Shown: one piece after another, positions 23,724 through 37,800 of the stretch
Position numbering within the stretch: position 1 is the stretch's first letter
Layout of the letters: every line of letters starts with the position of its first letter
Source of the DNA: Ampullaceana balthica
Taxonomy: Eukaryota > Mollusca > Gastropoda > Lymnaeidae
Length of the DNA stretch: 64,000 nt
Assembly: GCA_944989445.1 (NCBI GenBank)
Contig: CALYLW010000990.1
Span: 62,001 to 126,000 of the forward strand
Reading direction: 5' to 3'
The notes under the pieces: generated by a model
Database searches by the model: none
Seen by the model: only the letters and a program-made list of their open reading frames with translations
Told to the model about the DNA's origin: nothing
Made by a program: the position numbers and the translations under genes

Positions 23724-25213
23724 CAGTGGAACCCACTTAACTTGTCTTAACTCGAGCCCCGGTTAACTCATCAGCTCTATTAAGTCGACGTTTTTTTTGG
23801 AACCGCCAAATTCTCTCTTCAATGTCTTTGCATATTCTCATCGGTTAATTCGATTATTTTAAGTCGCTGAACCCTAATACCTCGAGCACAAAAGAGGGTC
23901 AAATTTGCCACTTAGTGTTGGTTATCTCGATCCCCATGACCAATTGTCAGCTTTTGAAAATGTTAGATATGATTTTTTATAACCAAGTGAAGGCATAAAA
24001 TTTCGGCCTTGCTGGTGACGTCACAGCCCGCTTGCTCACAGCGCTGTGTTATTAACTTAAATTTTTGAAACTGTTACTTATCGATAGAGCTGAACCGATC
24101 AGTTTCGCTACTCGGCATCGGCCGATTTTCGTATACTCGAAGATACTCGGCAATCGGCCTTAGGAAAGAGTGAAGAAATAGGGTCCCGATATTCCTATAC
24201 GATTCTGATTAATCGTCCCATCACTAATTATGCAAGCTCAGGAAAAGGAATCCAGTGGAACCTAATGCAAAAACTAGAAGATTTGGAGTTTGCTGATGAC
24301 TTGGCCATTCTGTCCCACAGACTCCAAGACATGCAAGACAAAGTCACAGCCTTGAGCGAGACTGGGAAAAGAGTAGGACTCAAGATAAAACATTCAAAAA
24401 ACAAAATTTTTGAAAATAAACTTCCTACAAGATGGAGTCATCCAAGTAGAAAACCGCAACCTGGAGCAAGTTAACAACTTTGTATACCTTGGGAGTGTGG
24501 TCAGTGTAGCAGGGGGAACAGATGAGGACATCGAACGAAGAATAAATTTGGCGCGACAGGCTTTTGCCAATCTGAAACAGGTCTGGAGATCTACACACAT
24601 CTCTGTCAAAACAAAAGTAAGGATCTTTAACACCAATGTTAAAACGGTCCTACTTTATGGATCCGAAACATGGCGGACGACAGAGACAGCAAAAAATAGA
24701 CTCCAGACCTTTGTTAACAGATGCCTTAGAAATATTCTGAAAATAAAATGGTTCGATAAGGTCGAAAACTCCAAGCTGTGGGAGAGGTGTGGACAAAGAA
24801 CAGTAGAACAACAAATCATGGAAAGAAAGTGGAGATGGATTGGACACACCCTCAGGAAAGATAACAGCAGGGCTAGGCAGGCCTTAGATTGGAACCCCCA
24901 GGGCAAGCGACAACGAGGAAGACCCAAGCGTACATGGAGACGGAGCATGTTGGACGAGGCTGGAAGGACTGGGAAGAGCTGGGAAGAACTGAAGCGACTG
25001 GCAAGGGACCGTGTAGAGTGGCGAGCTTTGACAGAGGCCCTATGTTCCACAAGGAACTCAAAGGACAAATGATGATGATGATGATGAATATAAAGAAATT
25101 TCAAGCGCAAGTTAATATTTTGCCGCCATATTAGTTTTCGTTTAACTCCATGATCGGTTATCTCGACGCCATTTTTCATACCCCAAGGCAGTCAACTTAA
25201 CCAGGTCCCACTG
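23724..25213 (-). mobile_element. Pogo/Tigger-like TIR element, copy 4, carrying a LINE fragment
   Basis: Starts cagtggaacccacttaa and ends ttaaccaggtcccactg with TA at 23722-23723 and 25214-25215. Same orientation as copies 3 and 5. The right part is interrupted by an RTE-like fragment (24232-25084). Its own sequence resumes at atataaagaaatttcaagcg as in the other copies. Confidence 0.75.
24232..25084 (+). mobile_element. 5'-truncated RTE-like LINE (reverse transcriptase C-terminal part)
   Basis: Two overlapping frames (24265-24474 and 24410-25072) encode the reverse transcriptase FADDLAIL motif, then the FVYLGSVVS region, LLYGSETWR and the basic NPQGKRQRGRPKRTWRR tail. These are typical of RTE-type non-LTR retrotransposons; the exact clade is inferred. 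The frame shift near 24410-24470 shows decay. The 3' end is an (atg)n tail, as RTE elements often have. Endonuclease and most of the reverse transcriptase are missing. Confidence 0.75.
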
Positions 25214-25215
25214 TA

Positions 25216-25826
25216 TATAGCTTACTGTATTATATATGATCTAAAATTTCAATAACTATTACATTATAATTACTCATTAGGTCCACATCGTTAAATATGG
25301 CCTGACATTTTTAATGTGAACTAGACTTGTACTGGTAGCATATTTATAATTTTAATATTCTTACAAAGACAAATCATTAAATATTAAACTAGAAATAGAA
25401 AAAGCATCTACAGAATCAACAAGTTTTATTCAAATTAAAAAACTAATGGACATATTTGAATTGGACTTGATTTGAAATTTGTCTTGCTGTTTAAAAAAAT
25501 TATACTGTAATTGAAAATGTATTTCCTAAATTTATGATTAATTAAAGAGCAAGAAAACATTCAGTTCTAATCAATATTTTAATTTGTTGACTACCAGATA
25601 GAGTTAGATGCATAATTGTCTTAATCCAGAACTAAAAAAGATTTGTTTACATTCCTGAAAGGATACTTATTTCTAAAACTTCATTTACTTTTAAAAAAAA
25701 TTAATTAAAAGTTGTATTTTTTCAGTATTTTTAATCTATAAATTAATATAGTCCCTTTCCCCTTTCATGTAATTTTAATTTTAATACACTTCTTATTATG
25801 TTTTTCTTCCAGATAGCTTGCACTTA
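25216..25826. other. Upstream region of the FBXW10-like gene
   Basis: AT-rich. A pyrimidine-rich acceptor (tttttcttccag, ending 25812) precedes the first coding exon, so a 5' untranslated exon farther upstream is likely. No promoter element stands out. Confidence 0.45.
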
Positions 25827-28800
25827 ATGATGTTGGACTTCATACAACATACAGGTTTAGGAGAATTAATGGCTCAATCAAAAGATTCAACTGTTCAAAC
25901 TGACAATCCATTTGTTTCCCCATCTAATGTTTTATCTGAGATCATGAAGCATCCATCATGTCATAAAGAGGAACATGAATTAAATATTGGCCTGGCCCTA
26001 GAGCTAAGATGTAAAAGCACCCCAACATTTACAGCATGCGGGCAATGTGAAACATGCAAACTAACCAGCAAATTAAAAGAGTTTAAAGAATGGTTCTTCC
26101 GCTTTGGAGATCATTCAAAAAAGCGTTTTATGCTTGGATTACTTCGTCGCATTAGAAGTGTTGATTTGTTAAAAAACCTAATAGCACTATTACAACCTGT
26201 CATTAACAAAGACATGACATATGCCAGAGCTAGGACACATCCGAGTCTAAAAACAGATTTGGCAACCATTAGTTCAGACCGTGCCATGAACTCAAATCAA
26301 GTAGAGCAGGTCACAATAAGTACATGGGAATGGTTTTCTCATGCAACTTATTGGACTAAAATGAACTTTGCCCTTAACCTGCTTCAGAAATGTGATGCTC
26401 ATCTAATTTATGAATTATACATGCAAGCCAGAACATTGTTAGCCGCTGAGATTAAAGCTGAAGAGACTCTAAAAGGTAAGCATTTCTTTCAATTAAAAAC
26501 GTTTTTTAAAAGTGGTATTGCATGCAAAATTAAATAGTCTACTTGAAGCTGTAGTAATCTTTGAAAAAATATTAATTTTGATTATTTCAATTTAAAAAGT
26601 AAACTTCAATTGAATTAACAATGTTTCCTCAGATGTTGACACTTATGAGGCTGCATCCATCAAGTCCACAGAATATTCGTATCATTCGATTGAACATCCT
26701 GACCTTGAACTTTTGTCCAGGGCCCGATCAGTGTATACACCTGTTGTAGTGAATCCCTTCACAGGAGAATCATTGACAAGGAAACAGCATAACTCAGCGT
26801 CTGAAACAACCACGGATGAGCTCCCTTTAGGAGACCAGTCATCAGTCAATGTGGATCCTTTGCTCCTGGTGATCCCAACCTCAGCTAAAGCTTATGCTGG
26901 TGTTTCACAGTACAAAGATTTCATCCGTTGTTTGCCAGTGCACTTAGCTAAGATGATACTGAGTATGCTGGACATGGTTTCACTTTACAATGCATTGTGC
27001 GTCAGTCCCAACTGGCGTAAACTTGCTGATGAGGTCAAGTCTGAAATTGGTGTCAATCAGCAGTTGCGTGAGGAGGTGATGCTAATGCAGGTAGGCATTT
27101 TATCATAGATCTTTAGTTAAAATAGATGTTGGAGTTCATGTGTACTCAATTCTATATTTAGCTCACATTAGAGTTTAGCTGGTATTTATATATGGATAGT
27201 ATTATAGACGTTGATATTGTTGTTGTATCTTTCCCCTTATAAATACCTAAAGTTTAATAATGATATTTTTAAAAAATGTTTAAAGGACAACACTCAATAC
27301 TATTTTAGCATTTATAAAATCTTATTCAAAACAAAATTCCCCTCAGTCACACCCCACACACACACAAACACACACACATTAACCAAGCAAAATATAGCAA
27401 TCAACTAAATCTATGTTAATGTGGTTATCATGTACAATCAACTAAATCTATGTTAATGTGGTTATCATGTACAATCAACTAACTCTATGTTAATGTGGTT
27501 ATCATGTACAATCAACTAAATCTATGTTAATGTGGTTATCATGTACAATCAACTAAATCTATGTTAATGTGGTTATCATGTACAATCAACTAAATCTATG
27601 TTAATGTGGTTATCATGTGCAATCAACTAAATCTATGTTAATGTGGTTATCATGTGCAATCAACTATATCTATTTTAATGTGGTTATCATGTACGATCAA
27701 CTAAATCTATGTTAATGTGGTTATCATGTACAATCAACTATATCTATGTTAATGTGGTTATCACGTACATTCCTCTAATTGTGGATACAGATACATATCA
27801 AAATTTGACGAATAAAACAAACCCGTAAAAACAAAGTTTTCTACTATAAATCCCTTATATTTGAGTCATAATTATAAGTATTGATTATTTTCGCCACAAA
27901 TAACGGACTGACACCGAGTGATGTCCCCTGTCTTTTAACGGGGGATGGGACGTGAGGGGGTGTTGGCACGACGGTCGACGTCTAAGCGTCAACTCAAACT
28001 CACGTGGGAAAAAAACAATAACAAACCGTGAATTTGAATTACATACGTTATATAAGGATAAACTAAAAATGCATTAATTTATTTACGGTTCGTTCGATCG
28101 ATCTGAAATTTTGATACGATGCATTGTTAGGTAAGACGGGTCCGTGTGCCAAATTTCAGCTTGATCGGATCACGGAAAGTGGGTCATTTTTTACTTTTGT
28201 TTTTCCGCCCGCCCGCCCATGAGATGATGAGACGGCCGCGAAGTTAATATAAGGGATTTAAAAATAAGGATTTGGTCTGTACCAATGAAAAAACCAAGGA
28301 ACAACAAACAGGTTATGCCCCAAAGGTCAAGGCTGTCACACTGTCAAACCACTCTGCCTACATAGTACATCTTAAACTCTGAGTGCTCTACACCATTTAA
28401 TTAAAAATTGTTTGATTACTATTGTTTATTTTTTCAAAGGTCTAAGCCATCCATAGTTATTTATATTGTGTAGCTTAGTGAGCTGCAGTGTCAATGCTTG
28501 GCATATGATCAATATTTATATTGTGTAGCTTAGTGAGCTGCAGTGTGAATGCTTGGCATATGATCAATACTGTAGCCATGCCTAGCTCTTTTATGTTAAC
28601 CAAAGAATCTCACAAAAGAACTTTTGTTGTTCCTTTTCAGTATAACATAAAGAGCTCATATTGTTCACTTGTGAAGTATAAAAAACAACCAGTCAATAAA
28701 ATAAGAGAATAAATCTGCCATGAAGCGTCATTTTTCAACATACTGGCATGGTCTGTGTGTTCTTATCAGAATGTAGGACGCATGATTCTTCTGCAACAGG

Positions 28801-31800
28801 AGTGGCTGTTATGTTTACAACCAAAAAAAAAGTCTGCTACTTACAGAATCTGTTTATTTATTATTGGACACCATTTCTAAAAGAGTATTGGGCCAATTAT
28901 GTCATAAATATAATAGTTTTGGTATGTTCTGCTTTTTGTGAATAAGCTTTGGTACTTACCCCCCCCACCCCCATGGTACTTACCTGTCTAGTCCCCCCAC
29001 CCCCATGGTACTTACCTGTCTAGTCCCCCCACCCCCATGGTACTTACCTGTCTAGTCCCCCCACCCCCATGGTACTTACCTGTCTAGTCCCCCCACCCCC
29101 ATGGTACTTACCTGTCTAGTCCCCCCACCCACATGGTACTTACCTGTCTAGTCCCCCCACCCCCATGGTACTTACCTGTCTAGTCCCCCCACCCCCATGG
29201 TACTTACCTGTCTAGTCCCCCCACCCCTATGGTACTTACCTGTCTAGTCCCCCCACCCCACCCCCATGGTACTTACCTGTCTAGTCCCCCCCACCCCCAT
29301 GGTACTTACCTGTCTAGTCCCCCCCCCACCCCACACACAAACTTGTTGTGTGGGCCTAGAATGTTAGAACTAAATGATATCTAAAGTTACTTTTAAAAAG
29401 TTAGGCTATGGACAACCCATTGTCATTACTGACAATAATTTCATGAACATTGTAACTAAAGCTTTGGCTTTACAATCCTATTGTGGACATTTTTTAAAAT
29501 TATTTTTAAACAATTTACTTTTTTTTTAAAAACAATTAATAAGATGTTTACTTTATGGTGCAAAAAATGTGGGTGGGGGGCATGGATTTAAATGGATTAC
29601 ACAAGTAAAATTGTATCATGGCATGAGTATGACTCTGATTTGATTGGTGCCACTTACCATTCAATTGATCTCATAACCAGCAATAAGCTAAACCCTAACT
29701 AAGTAATGCGTAATCTGATTTACCTTTCAACTAGGGTGCTGCAGCACACAGTGCTAATCCAGTGTATGCTAATGACATTGATGTGCTGGTTCCTGACCTT
29801 GATCCTAACACACATGAAGTCATCCCCAATGGTGATGTCATTAAGACAACCTTCAAAAGTGAGATGAATTTCCAGACGGCTTACAGCGGAATCAGAACAA
29901 AGAAGGTCATCATGGAAGAGAGAAATGTCTATTGTGGGGCTTACAACGTCATGGTGGTCGTTGATGGGTAAGATAGGTGGGATGATGGTTGGGATGTTGG
30001 GTAGAGGGATGGGTGGATGGAGGGATCGGTGGATGGAGGGATGGGTGGGTGGAGGGATGGGTGGAGGGATGGGTGTAGGGATGGGTGGGTGGATGGAGGG
30101 ATGGGTGGAGTGATGGGTGGATGGAGGGAGGGATGGGTGGAGGGATGGGTGGATGGAGGGAGGGGTGGATGTATGGGTGGGTTGGTGGAGGGATGGGTGG
30201 GTGGATGGAGGGGTGGGGGGATGGTAGGGTGGAGGGATGGGTAGTTTTATATATAAGTTTAGATAATGTTAAAGAATAAAAGGCAGCAGTTGTATTTTAA
30301 ATTGGCTTCAGTGTGAATTAAATGTTTGCCAACATAAATATTTATATTAAATTCTCAGTATATTAATTTGTTCATACACAATAACATTTTTGTTTTAATC
30401 AGAGAAGATCCCAACAGAGTGATGCATACAGACAGAAGTCAAATCATTGCACTGGGGTCAAAGGACAGAAAAGTTCGCTTTATTGACTGCACTTCTGGCA
30501 AAGAGACAGGCCCAGTCATCATTGGTCATGCAGGCTCCATTCGATGTTGTTATTTGATGGAGGACCAGGGAAAAGTTCTGAGTGGAAGCTATGACACAAG
30601 TGTCAGGTAAAATAACATTTCTTAAAGAAACATCAATATCATTAACATGACACAGTGAGCTGTACCAAAATAGTGTCTTAATGAATTGTGATAATAATGG
30701 GAATAACTAACATAGACATAAAAAATATCTGAGCATTCAAATTCAAATAATTTTAAAATATACAACTTCATGATGTTTAATGATTTTTTAAAAAAATGTA
30801 CTCGTTATTTATTGGGGTTGAATATGGATAAAAGGAAGACAATCCAGAAAATTATTATTTAAATTCATTAGTGGTAACATACTTATTTTGTTAGATGCTG
30901 GTCTATAGAGACTGGTCAGTGTCTGAAAATTCTGCGTGGACATCAAGATACAGTAATGATCATAGTTGTCCATGGAGATGTGGTGGCTACTGGTGCTAAA
31001 GACAATCATTGCAAGAGTAAGAGATTTAAAAAGGATCTTTTTTAAGCTATTGAAGTTAAAGTCAAAAGGATTATGTTAAGTGAAAACTAATTTTAATACA
31101 AGTTTAATTATTCATTTCTTTTTATTATTTTTTTGAAGTGTCAGGATTATTGATAAACGAAATCTCAAATTCATTTGTCTTATTATCTTTACTTATGTAG
31201 TTTGGAGCTTGCAAACTGGCAAATGTCAAAAGACATTCAAGCATCAAGCACCAGTGCTAGCAGTGGCATTATCTCAAGACATTTGCATTTCTGGCTGTGA
31301 AGCAGGAAAGGTCAAGGTCTGGGAACTTGCATCTGGAAATCTAATCAAGGTAAACGTCAAGTGGTGACAAAACTAACATCTGCCAGCTCTATCTGCAGTT
31401 ATACATTTCACAGTGTCAAACTCCTAAAACGAATTTCTAGACAAATGGAATCGGCAATATACAAAAATTATGGACGCAATCATTACGACTTCCGGTTTGT
31501 GAGCGTCACATATTTCTACTAGAGCTAAGTTTTCATATATTTTCACATATTTTTCATAATTCATAATACTAAATCTTTTTCAAAACACTTAATTAACTAA
31601 TCTTTAATTAACCAAATAATAAACTTGTTTTAGGTGTTTAATAATATTATGTTGTATACTAGCGTATCACCCATCAAAAATGACGGAAGTTTTCAAAATA
31701 AATACACATCAGATTAAAAAATAACGTAATACAGAACTTTCATTTGTTTTATTTATTTTTATTTGATTCATTTATTATCATATTGAACAATTTTATGCGG

Positions 31801-34800
31801 AATGTTCGAAAAGAGTTATTTTTGGTGCAGTAATTTGGTGCGCTGCTTTCTAAAATTAGTTGGGTTACAGCCACACATACATACATACAGACGACGGGAA
31901 TTATGTATATTGATTCTATGATATTTCATACTAAAATTACTAAACCCCAAAGCCTATGTAGGCGGCCATTTTTGTTGTTTACATAAAATAAAGCATCAAT
32001 AAACTTTCCAAATAACTTAGATTACTAGGTGTAGAATTCATAATTTATAAATTCAAAGTTAAATTTAATTGAACTTAGTTAAATTAGAAGCAATAAACAC
32101 ATTTTAACAAAAGAGTATTATGATAATAATAGTAATATCTTAAGCCTTGCCTTCTTAAACCTAGCCTAACCCGAAAATGAGAATTTTAATCTTAATCTTA
32201 GTCTTAGTAATAACCACAATACTTCTAAGGATATTAACATCAACCAGCACACATCCTAAAAATCAGAGTAATATATCAATAATTATAAACCACCACAACA
32301 CAAAGCACACTGACTACACCTCTATCTTAAGCACAATAAAGGAAATTACCTTCAAACAATGGAAACATAAAATATGTAGATATAGGCTAAAGCACTTAAT
32401 TTTAATTTTGCTCCTCTTCCAACCCAGGCCCAGTATCATCTAAATGCCAAATTTGTATTAAGACATGCACTAGCAAACAAGGAGCCATCCAGTGTGACAC
32501 CTGCAATGAATGGTACCATACAGTATGCCTGCATACCAACACACCAAAGTACATAGCAAAAGGCCTAAGAAATAAATATGCATCTTGGCACCATGGGGGG
32601 CGCCACAGGGTGGGCCATGGCCCACCCAATTTTTAGAGCTAATGGGCCACAATGTATTTGGCCCACCCAAAAAATCAACTGAAACCAACAATAAGGAAAC
32701 TGTTTAATGTACAATTCTTCTTTTTTATAAGTTTGTTAATTTTTTTAGTACTAAATAACATTGCGATTTTGAAAAAAATCAGTTTTGCTTAAAATAATTT
32801 CACTATGTGGCCGTGTCCGCCACAGAAACCGGGCACTACCCCCGTCTCGCTCCCCATCCCCTCTCCACCCCCTCCATTCTCTCAGACCATATCGCATCAG
32901 TCCCTCACCTGGCCGAGTGGAGGGTTGACCATTGGAATGCGGCGATCGCTGGTCGCGTTAGCGCCAAACAAAAGCTCAAGTTTAAGTACCAACAATTGCG
33001 GTCAGGGTCGGAGACATCATGGGGCAGTAGTCAGTGAGTCCAGACGGGACAAGGGAACAGGGGAATGCCAACAGTATTTTATAGTGGCCAGGGAAAAACA
33101 TGAATGGAACGAGTTTTTACGACTTGAGCCATAGGATGATCTCCAATGTCACCCACATTCCTCTGACTACCAATATAAGGGGAGGTCTGTGGGAGACAAG
33201 GGAGAGAGAGTCAAACAGCGCCTGGAGAGCGAGTGATCCAGTGCCTGATGAGGTGTACCGAACTTAGTGGTAGAGTAGGGCATAGCTTAGGGACTGTTAT
33301 AAAATTGTATACTGTGCTTCCTGATTTAGTTATTTACTCTAGTGCTTTAACTGTGTCAGCCTTAGGATAGAAATTACTCTAATAAACACTATTCACAACT
33401 ATAGTCCGCACTAGCTGTGTGTTATCTACTTATTAAATAAAACTGTCAAGTTTTGTGAGTGTGCTGCAATATAGCAAGATATAATCAACCATTACATTCC
33501 AACTATAGCCACCACTCGGCTACAAATAAAAACTAATAAAAAAAACTAATAAAAAGGAAACTGGGCATGATGTAATTATGGAAATAAAAACACATTTCTC
33601 GAAAAATTGCCCAGGAATCTTTTTTATAAAAATACGTACATCTGAAAAAAAAACTATGAAGCGTTTCCTCACGCAATCCCACTCAACCGGAAATACCGAG
33701 TAAAAAAGTTGAAAACGTCGTCTCATCTGATGTTATTATGGACGATGTTGATACCAAGGATCTTACTGATCGTCCAGATGATACGCTGTTAAGCAAGGCT
33801 GCTCATGATTACAGTGGATGTCGTCGACAACCGCAGGCAAAATGGTTTAGCAGTCATCAATGGCTGCGCATATCACGTCAACGGAAAGTTCTGCTTTTTC
33901 AAGCTGGTGTCGTGAAATGGGCAACAAGCGTCTTGTTGGAACATGTAAAGTCGAGTCCGCGTTCATTGACAAGGGATTCAACAACTGGAAAGATGGATCC
34001 CAGAAGCTGGATGAACACGCAGCGTCTTCTTCTCACAGAGCAGCTGCCGAATACGTGAGTAATAGAAACAAACCGTCTGTTGCCATGCAGCTATGTTGTC
34101 AGCTGGCTAAAGAACAGCAAGTCAATCGGAATAGGTTGGTCATTCAGCTGAACAGTCTAATGTTCCTCATGCGACAAGGGCTGGCGATTCGTCGTGTTAA
34201 AGATGAGAAAAACGACAATCTGCATCAATTAGTTTCAGATTATGACTAGCAGTATCAGTGGTGATACGTCAACATCAATTGGCCTACAAAAGGGCATTCA
34301 CTTAAGCCACGACATTGTCAACGAACAATGCAATATCATCGTGAAAAAACTGTTACGGATGGTCATTGAACGGTTTAATGCCAGCAAAGCCATCAGCCAA
34401 TTTGCCATATTGGCAGACGAGACAAGGGATGTTTCAGGGGCGGAACAACTCTCAGTCTGTATTAGATCAACCAACAAGGGGTTAGCAGCTCAAGAAGATT
34501 TTATAGGACTGTACAGTCTAAAGGGTCTCTGCCAGAGAGCGGAAATACTGTTGTCATGCCTGACTGACGTAATGACACAGTGCCAGCTGTCCTTTAGTGA
34601 ATTGCACGGTCAAGGTTATGATTGAGCTAGTGCAATGTCCGGAGCGATTTCTGGAGTAGCTTAGCGGATGAAGGAGCAGTCACCAAATGCTCATTTCATT
34701 CACTGTCTGGCTCACTGTCTCAATTTGGCAGTAGCAGAATCTGGAAAGTCAGTACCATTTTTGAGCGGCACACTAGAGTTTGTTCAGCATGTAGTGACAT

Positions 34801-37800
34801 TCATCCGCAATTCGGGTAAACGCACAGACATGAGAGATGTGCAAACTCAGTTTGAACACAAAGAGAATGAGGAGCGTCACGTCAGGGCTCCAATGACTAA
34901 CCTTCGACGACTGTGCCCTACTAGGTGGACCGTACGAGCGTCACGTCATGGCTCCAATGACTAACCTTTGACCACTGTGCCCTACGACTGTACGAGCGCC
35001 AGCAATCAATAGTGTAGTCTGCAACTATGAGCACCTTATGGAGACGCTTGAGCATATAGTAGTTGATCGAAAAACTACTTCTGACACAGTCTACACAGCA
35101 CGTGGTTTGTTGAATTCCATGCATTCAGCCGAGACATACTTCAAATGTTCAGTGGCTCATTGTCTGTTCGCATTAACTGACTCCTTTGCTACCGCCATTC
35201 AAAGTCCTACTATGACAATTTCTGAAGTGATGCCCAGTAAGCGTCACGTGTTGAGCGAACTAACAGTGTTAAGGGATCAGTTCAAAGTAATGTTTGATGC
35301 CGCTGTGATTGAAGCAAAGAGGATGGATCTGGAAGACATGAAGTTGCCTTGTCGACGGCGTGTTCCAGCCAGGATTGTGGAAGGTGTGTATGGTTTGACA
35401 TTAGTGGCAATGATATACATATGTAATATTATAATTTTAAAATGACGTCGCTTGTTGTGTTTTAATTTTGCCTAATTGTTATATTTTCCGTTTTTAATAA
35501 CATTAGGTATTCTAAATGAAAATTTCAAATTAGAACTACATTCAATGTGAATACTCCCCTCTATAGTGCTTATCTTCATTATAACAGAACCTCAAAAATT
35601 ATTATTCTACCTGTAATAGGTTTAAAATTATAAAGTTTTGAAAATTCCAAAATGGCCGCCACCACTAAATGTGCAAAAGTGTGTTTTTGACACCCTGTAA
35701 CTTTTGAAATAACACTTTAGGAGCTTTTAAACTTCTTTACCTAATAGACAACTACACATATAACAAACTTAATTTTTTTCAGGGCAGTGACATAATTCAA
35801 TGTACAAAATTCATTCAATTCAAAACTAGCAGATGCACAATTTTACAAAAAATGAAAAGGGAGACAAAAAGTCAAATTTTCTTCATTTTTAAAAAGTCAT
35901 AAAAAATTAACCAAATCAGTTAGAAATATAAAATTACTATTATCTCAAAGACAATGCAAATCTATTTATCAAGAAATTGACAGGCAGATGATAAATTAAC
36001 ACTAAAATAAACTAGAATTTTTAGAATTGTGTATGGTCATAAAAAGTAAGAAATTGAAGAATTTTAAAAAATCACAACAAATTAACCAAGTAAGATATCA
36101 AAGCCAAAATTAGACCATATTATTTTAAATTATAATATTGTAATTGTAATAGAAAATATACAGACTTATTATAAAATAGACTCATAATGTTAAAAAAAAT
36201 TCACAAAAAAGGTTAGGGAAGGGTACAGAGATAGGAAGAGACCCAGGGTTCAAGGCCTTATTTAAAGCAAGGGTATCGAATGAAACAAATTTGTGTTACC
36301 AACTTGGCCCACCCAATATTTTGCTCATGGCGCCCCCCATGCTTGGCACTGCATACATTGTGGCTTGATCCCAAATCAGTTCAGATTTGTTTAACTATAG
36401 GGACCTGATCACCACAAACTCTTACAGTGTTTTGGCTAATCCTATTATGAATAACCCACTAGATAAAATTAAACCTGCCTCGCAAACCCATAAAAATAAC
36501 CATAAAAAATCTAATAATACTAATAATCAAAACATTCTCAAGACACTAATAATTAATTTGCAAAGGATTAAAAATAAAATTCCAGATTTAAAGCTACTTA
36601 TAAAAACTGAAGAACCAGACATAATTGCTGGTTCTGAAACTTGGTTGAACCCCAACATATATAACTCAGAAATATTTAACAACAATTATAATATTTTTAG
36701 AAAAGATAGACCAGACAATTATGGAGGAATGCTGCTTGCAATCAAATCAAATATCATAGCTGAATCAATCAAATTTTAATATAGAGTCTGTTTTTTGTAA
36801 AATAGTTACACCAAACTCGCCACCACTTATTGTAGGCAGTATATATAGACCACCGAATACAAACCAAGAATAGATGAAGAATCTTTGTAAATTTCGTGAT
36901 AGAAAATCAAAAAAATCTGCACTTTGGATTATGGGGGACTTTAATCTTTCCAGATATAAATTGGAAAAACTATACAATTAATAACCATCAAACTAATAAA
37001 GATATTAACGAACACTTTATAAATACTATAAACAACTTATACCCTAGAACAGATAGTAAAAAAAAACAACAAGGAAAAATAAAACACTAGATTTATTCCT
37101 AACAAATAGACCAGGACTAGTGTTAGACTACAAAATAATTCCTGGACTGTCGCCATGATATTGTTAGGGTCACCAATACAATAAAAACTAAAATTAATAA
37201 GATACTTAGAAGAATAATATATCTTTGGAATAAATGTAATTCCATAAAACTACACCAATCAGCAGCTAACTTCCAACAAAATTTTCTAAGTAAATTTAAC
37301 ACAAATAGCCCAGTAGAAGAAATTTGGAAAGATATAAAAACAAATCTAAAAACTATAATGGATGAGAATGTTCCAACAAAATTAACATCAAATAAAATTA
37401 ACAAATGCTGGTTCAATTTTAAATTTAAAAAGCTATGCAAACAAAAAGAGAACTTATTTAAGAAATTTAAGGCTACCAATTTAAAAAAGGATACACAAAA
37501 AAGTACTTAAAGATTAAACACTTGACACAAAAACTTAGTCGAAACCTCCAAAATGAATACATGTATATAAACAATTTAATTACTAAAGATAACAATAAAA
37601 ACTTATGGTCCTTTTTCAAATCTTAAAAAATGGAATTACAGGAATAGTCACACTAAAAGGCTCAAATAATAAAACCTATAATGATAATGAGACTAAAGCT
37701 AATATCCTTAACACATATTTTGCATCATCATTCTCTGCCTCAGGCGACAAGGAAGTTTTAATAAATTTAAATAAAATGGAAGAAATAGGTAACATAACTG

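Larger units (their letters stand above)
32592..36341 (+). mobile_element. hAT transposon inserted in the LINE
   Basis: Perfect 14-bp inverted ends (catggggggcgcca and tggcgccccccatg) and an 8-bp target duplication cttggcac at 32584-32591 and 36342-36349. Subterminal ggcccaccc repeats occur at both ends. The interior encodes a broken hAT-type transposase (33738-35445). The perfect ends and target copies suggest it is young relative to the LINE. Confidence 0.9.

Noticed and set aside
24655..25179. A 174-residue minus-strand frame
   Set aside because: It lies antisense to the RTE-like reverse transcriptase fragment and runs into the pogo-like element.
32177..32443. A hydrophobic 88-residue frame at the LINE start
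   Set aside because: Biased composition, not in frame with the zinc finger that follows; more likely decayed LINE leader sequence.
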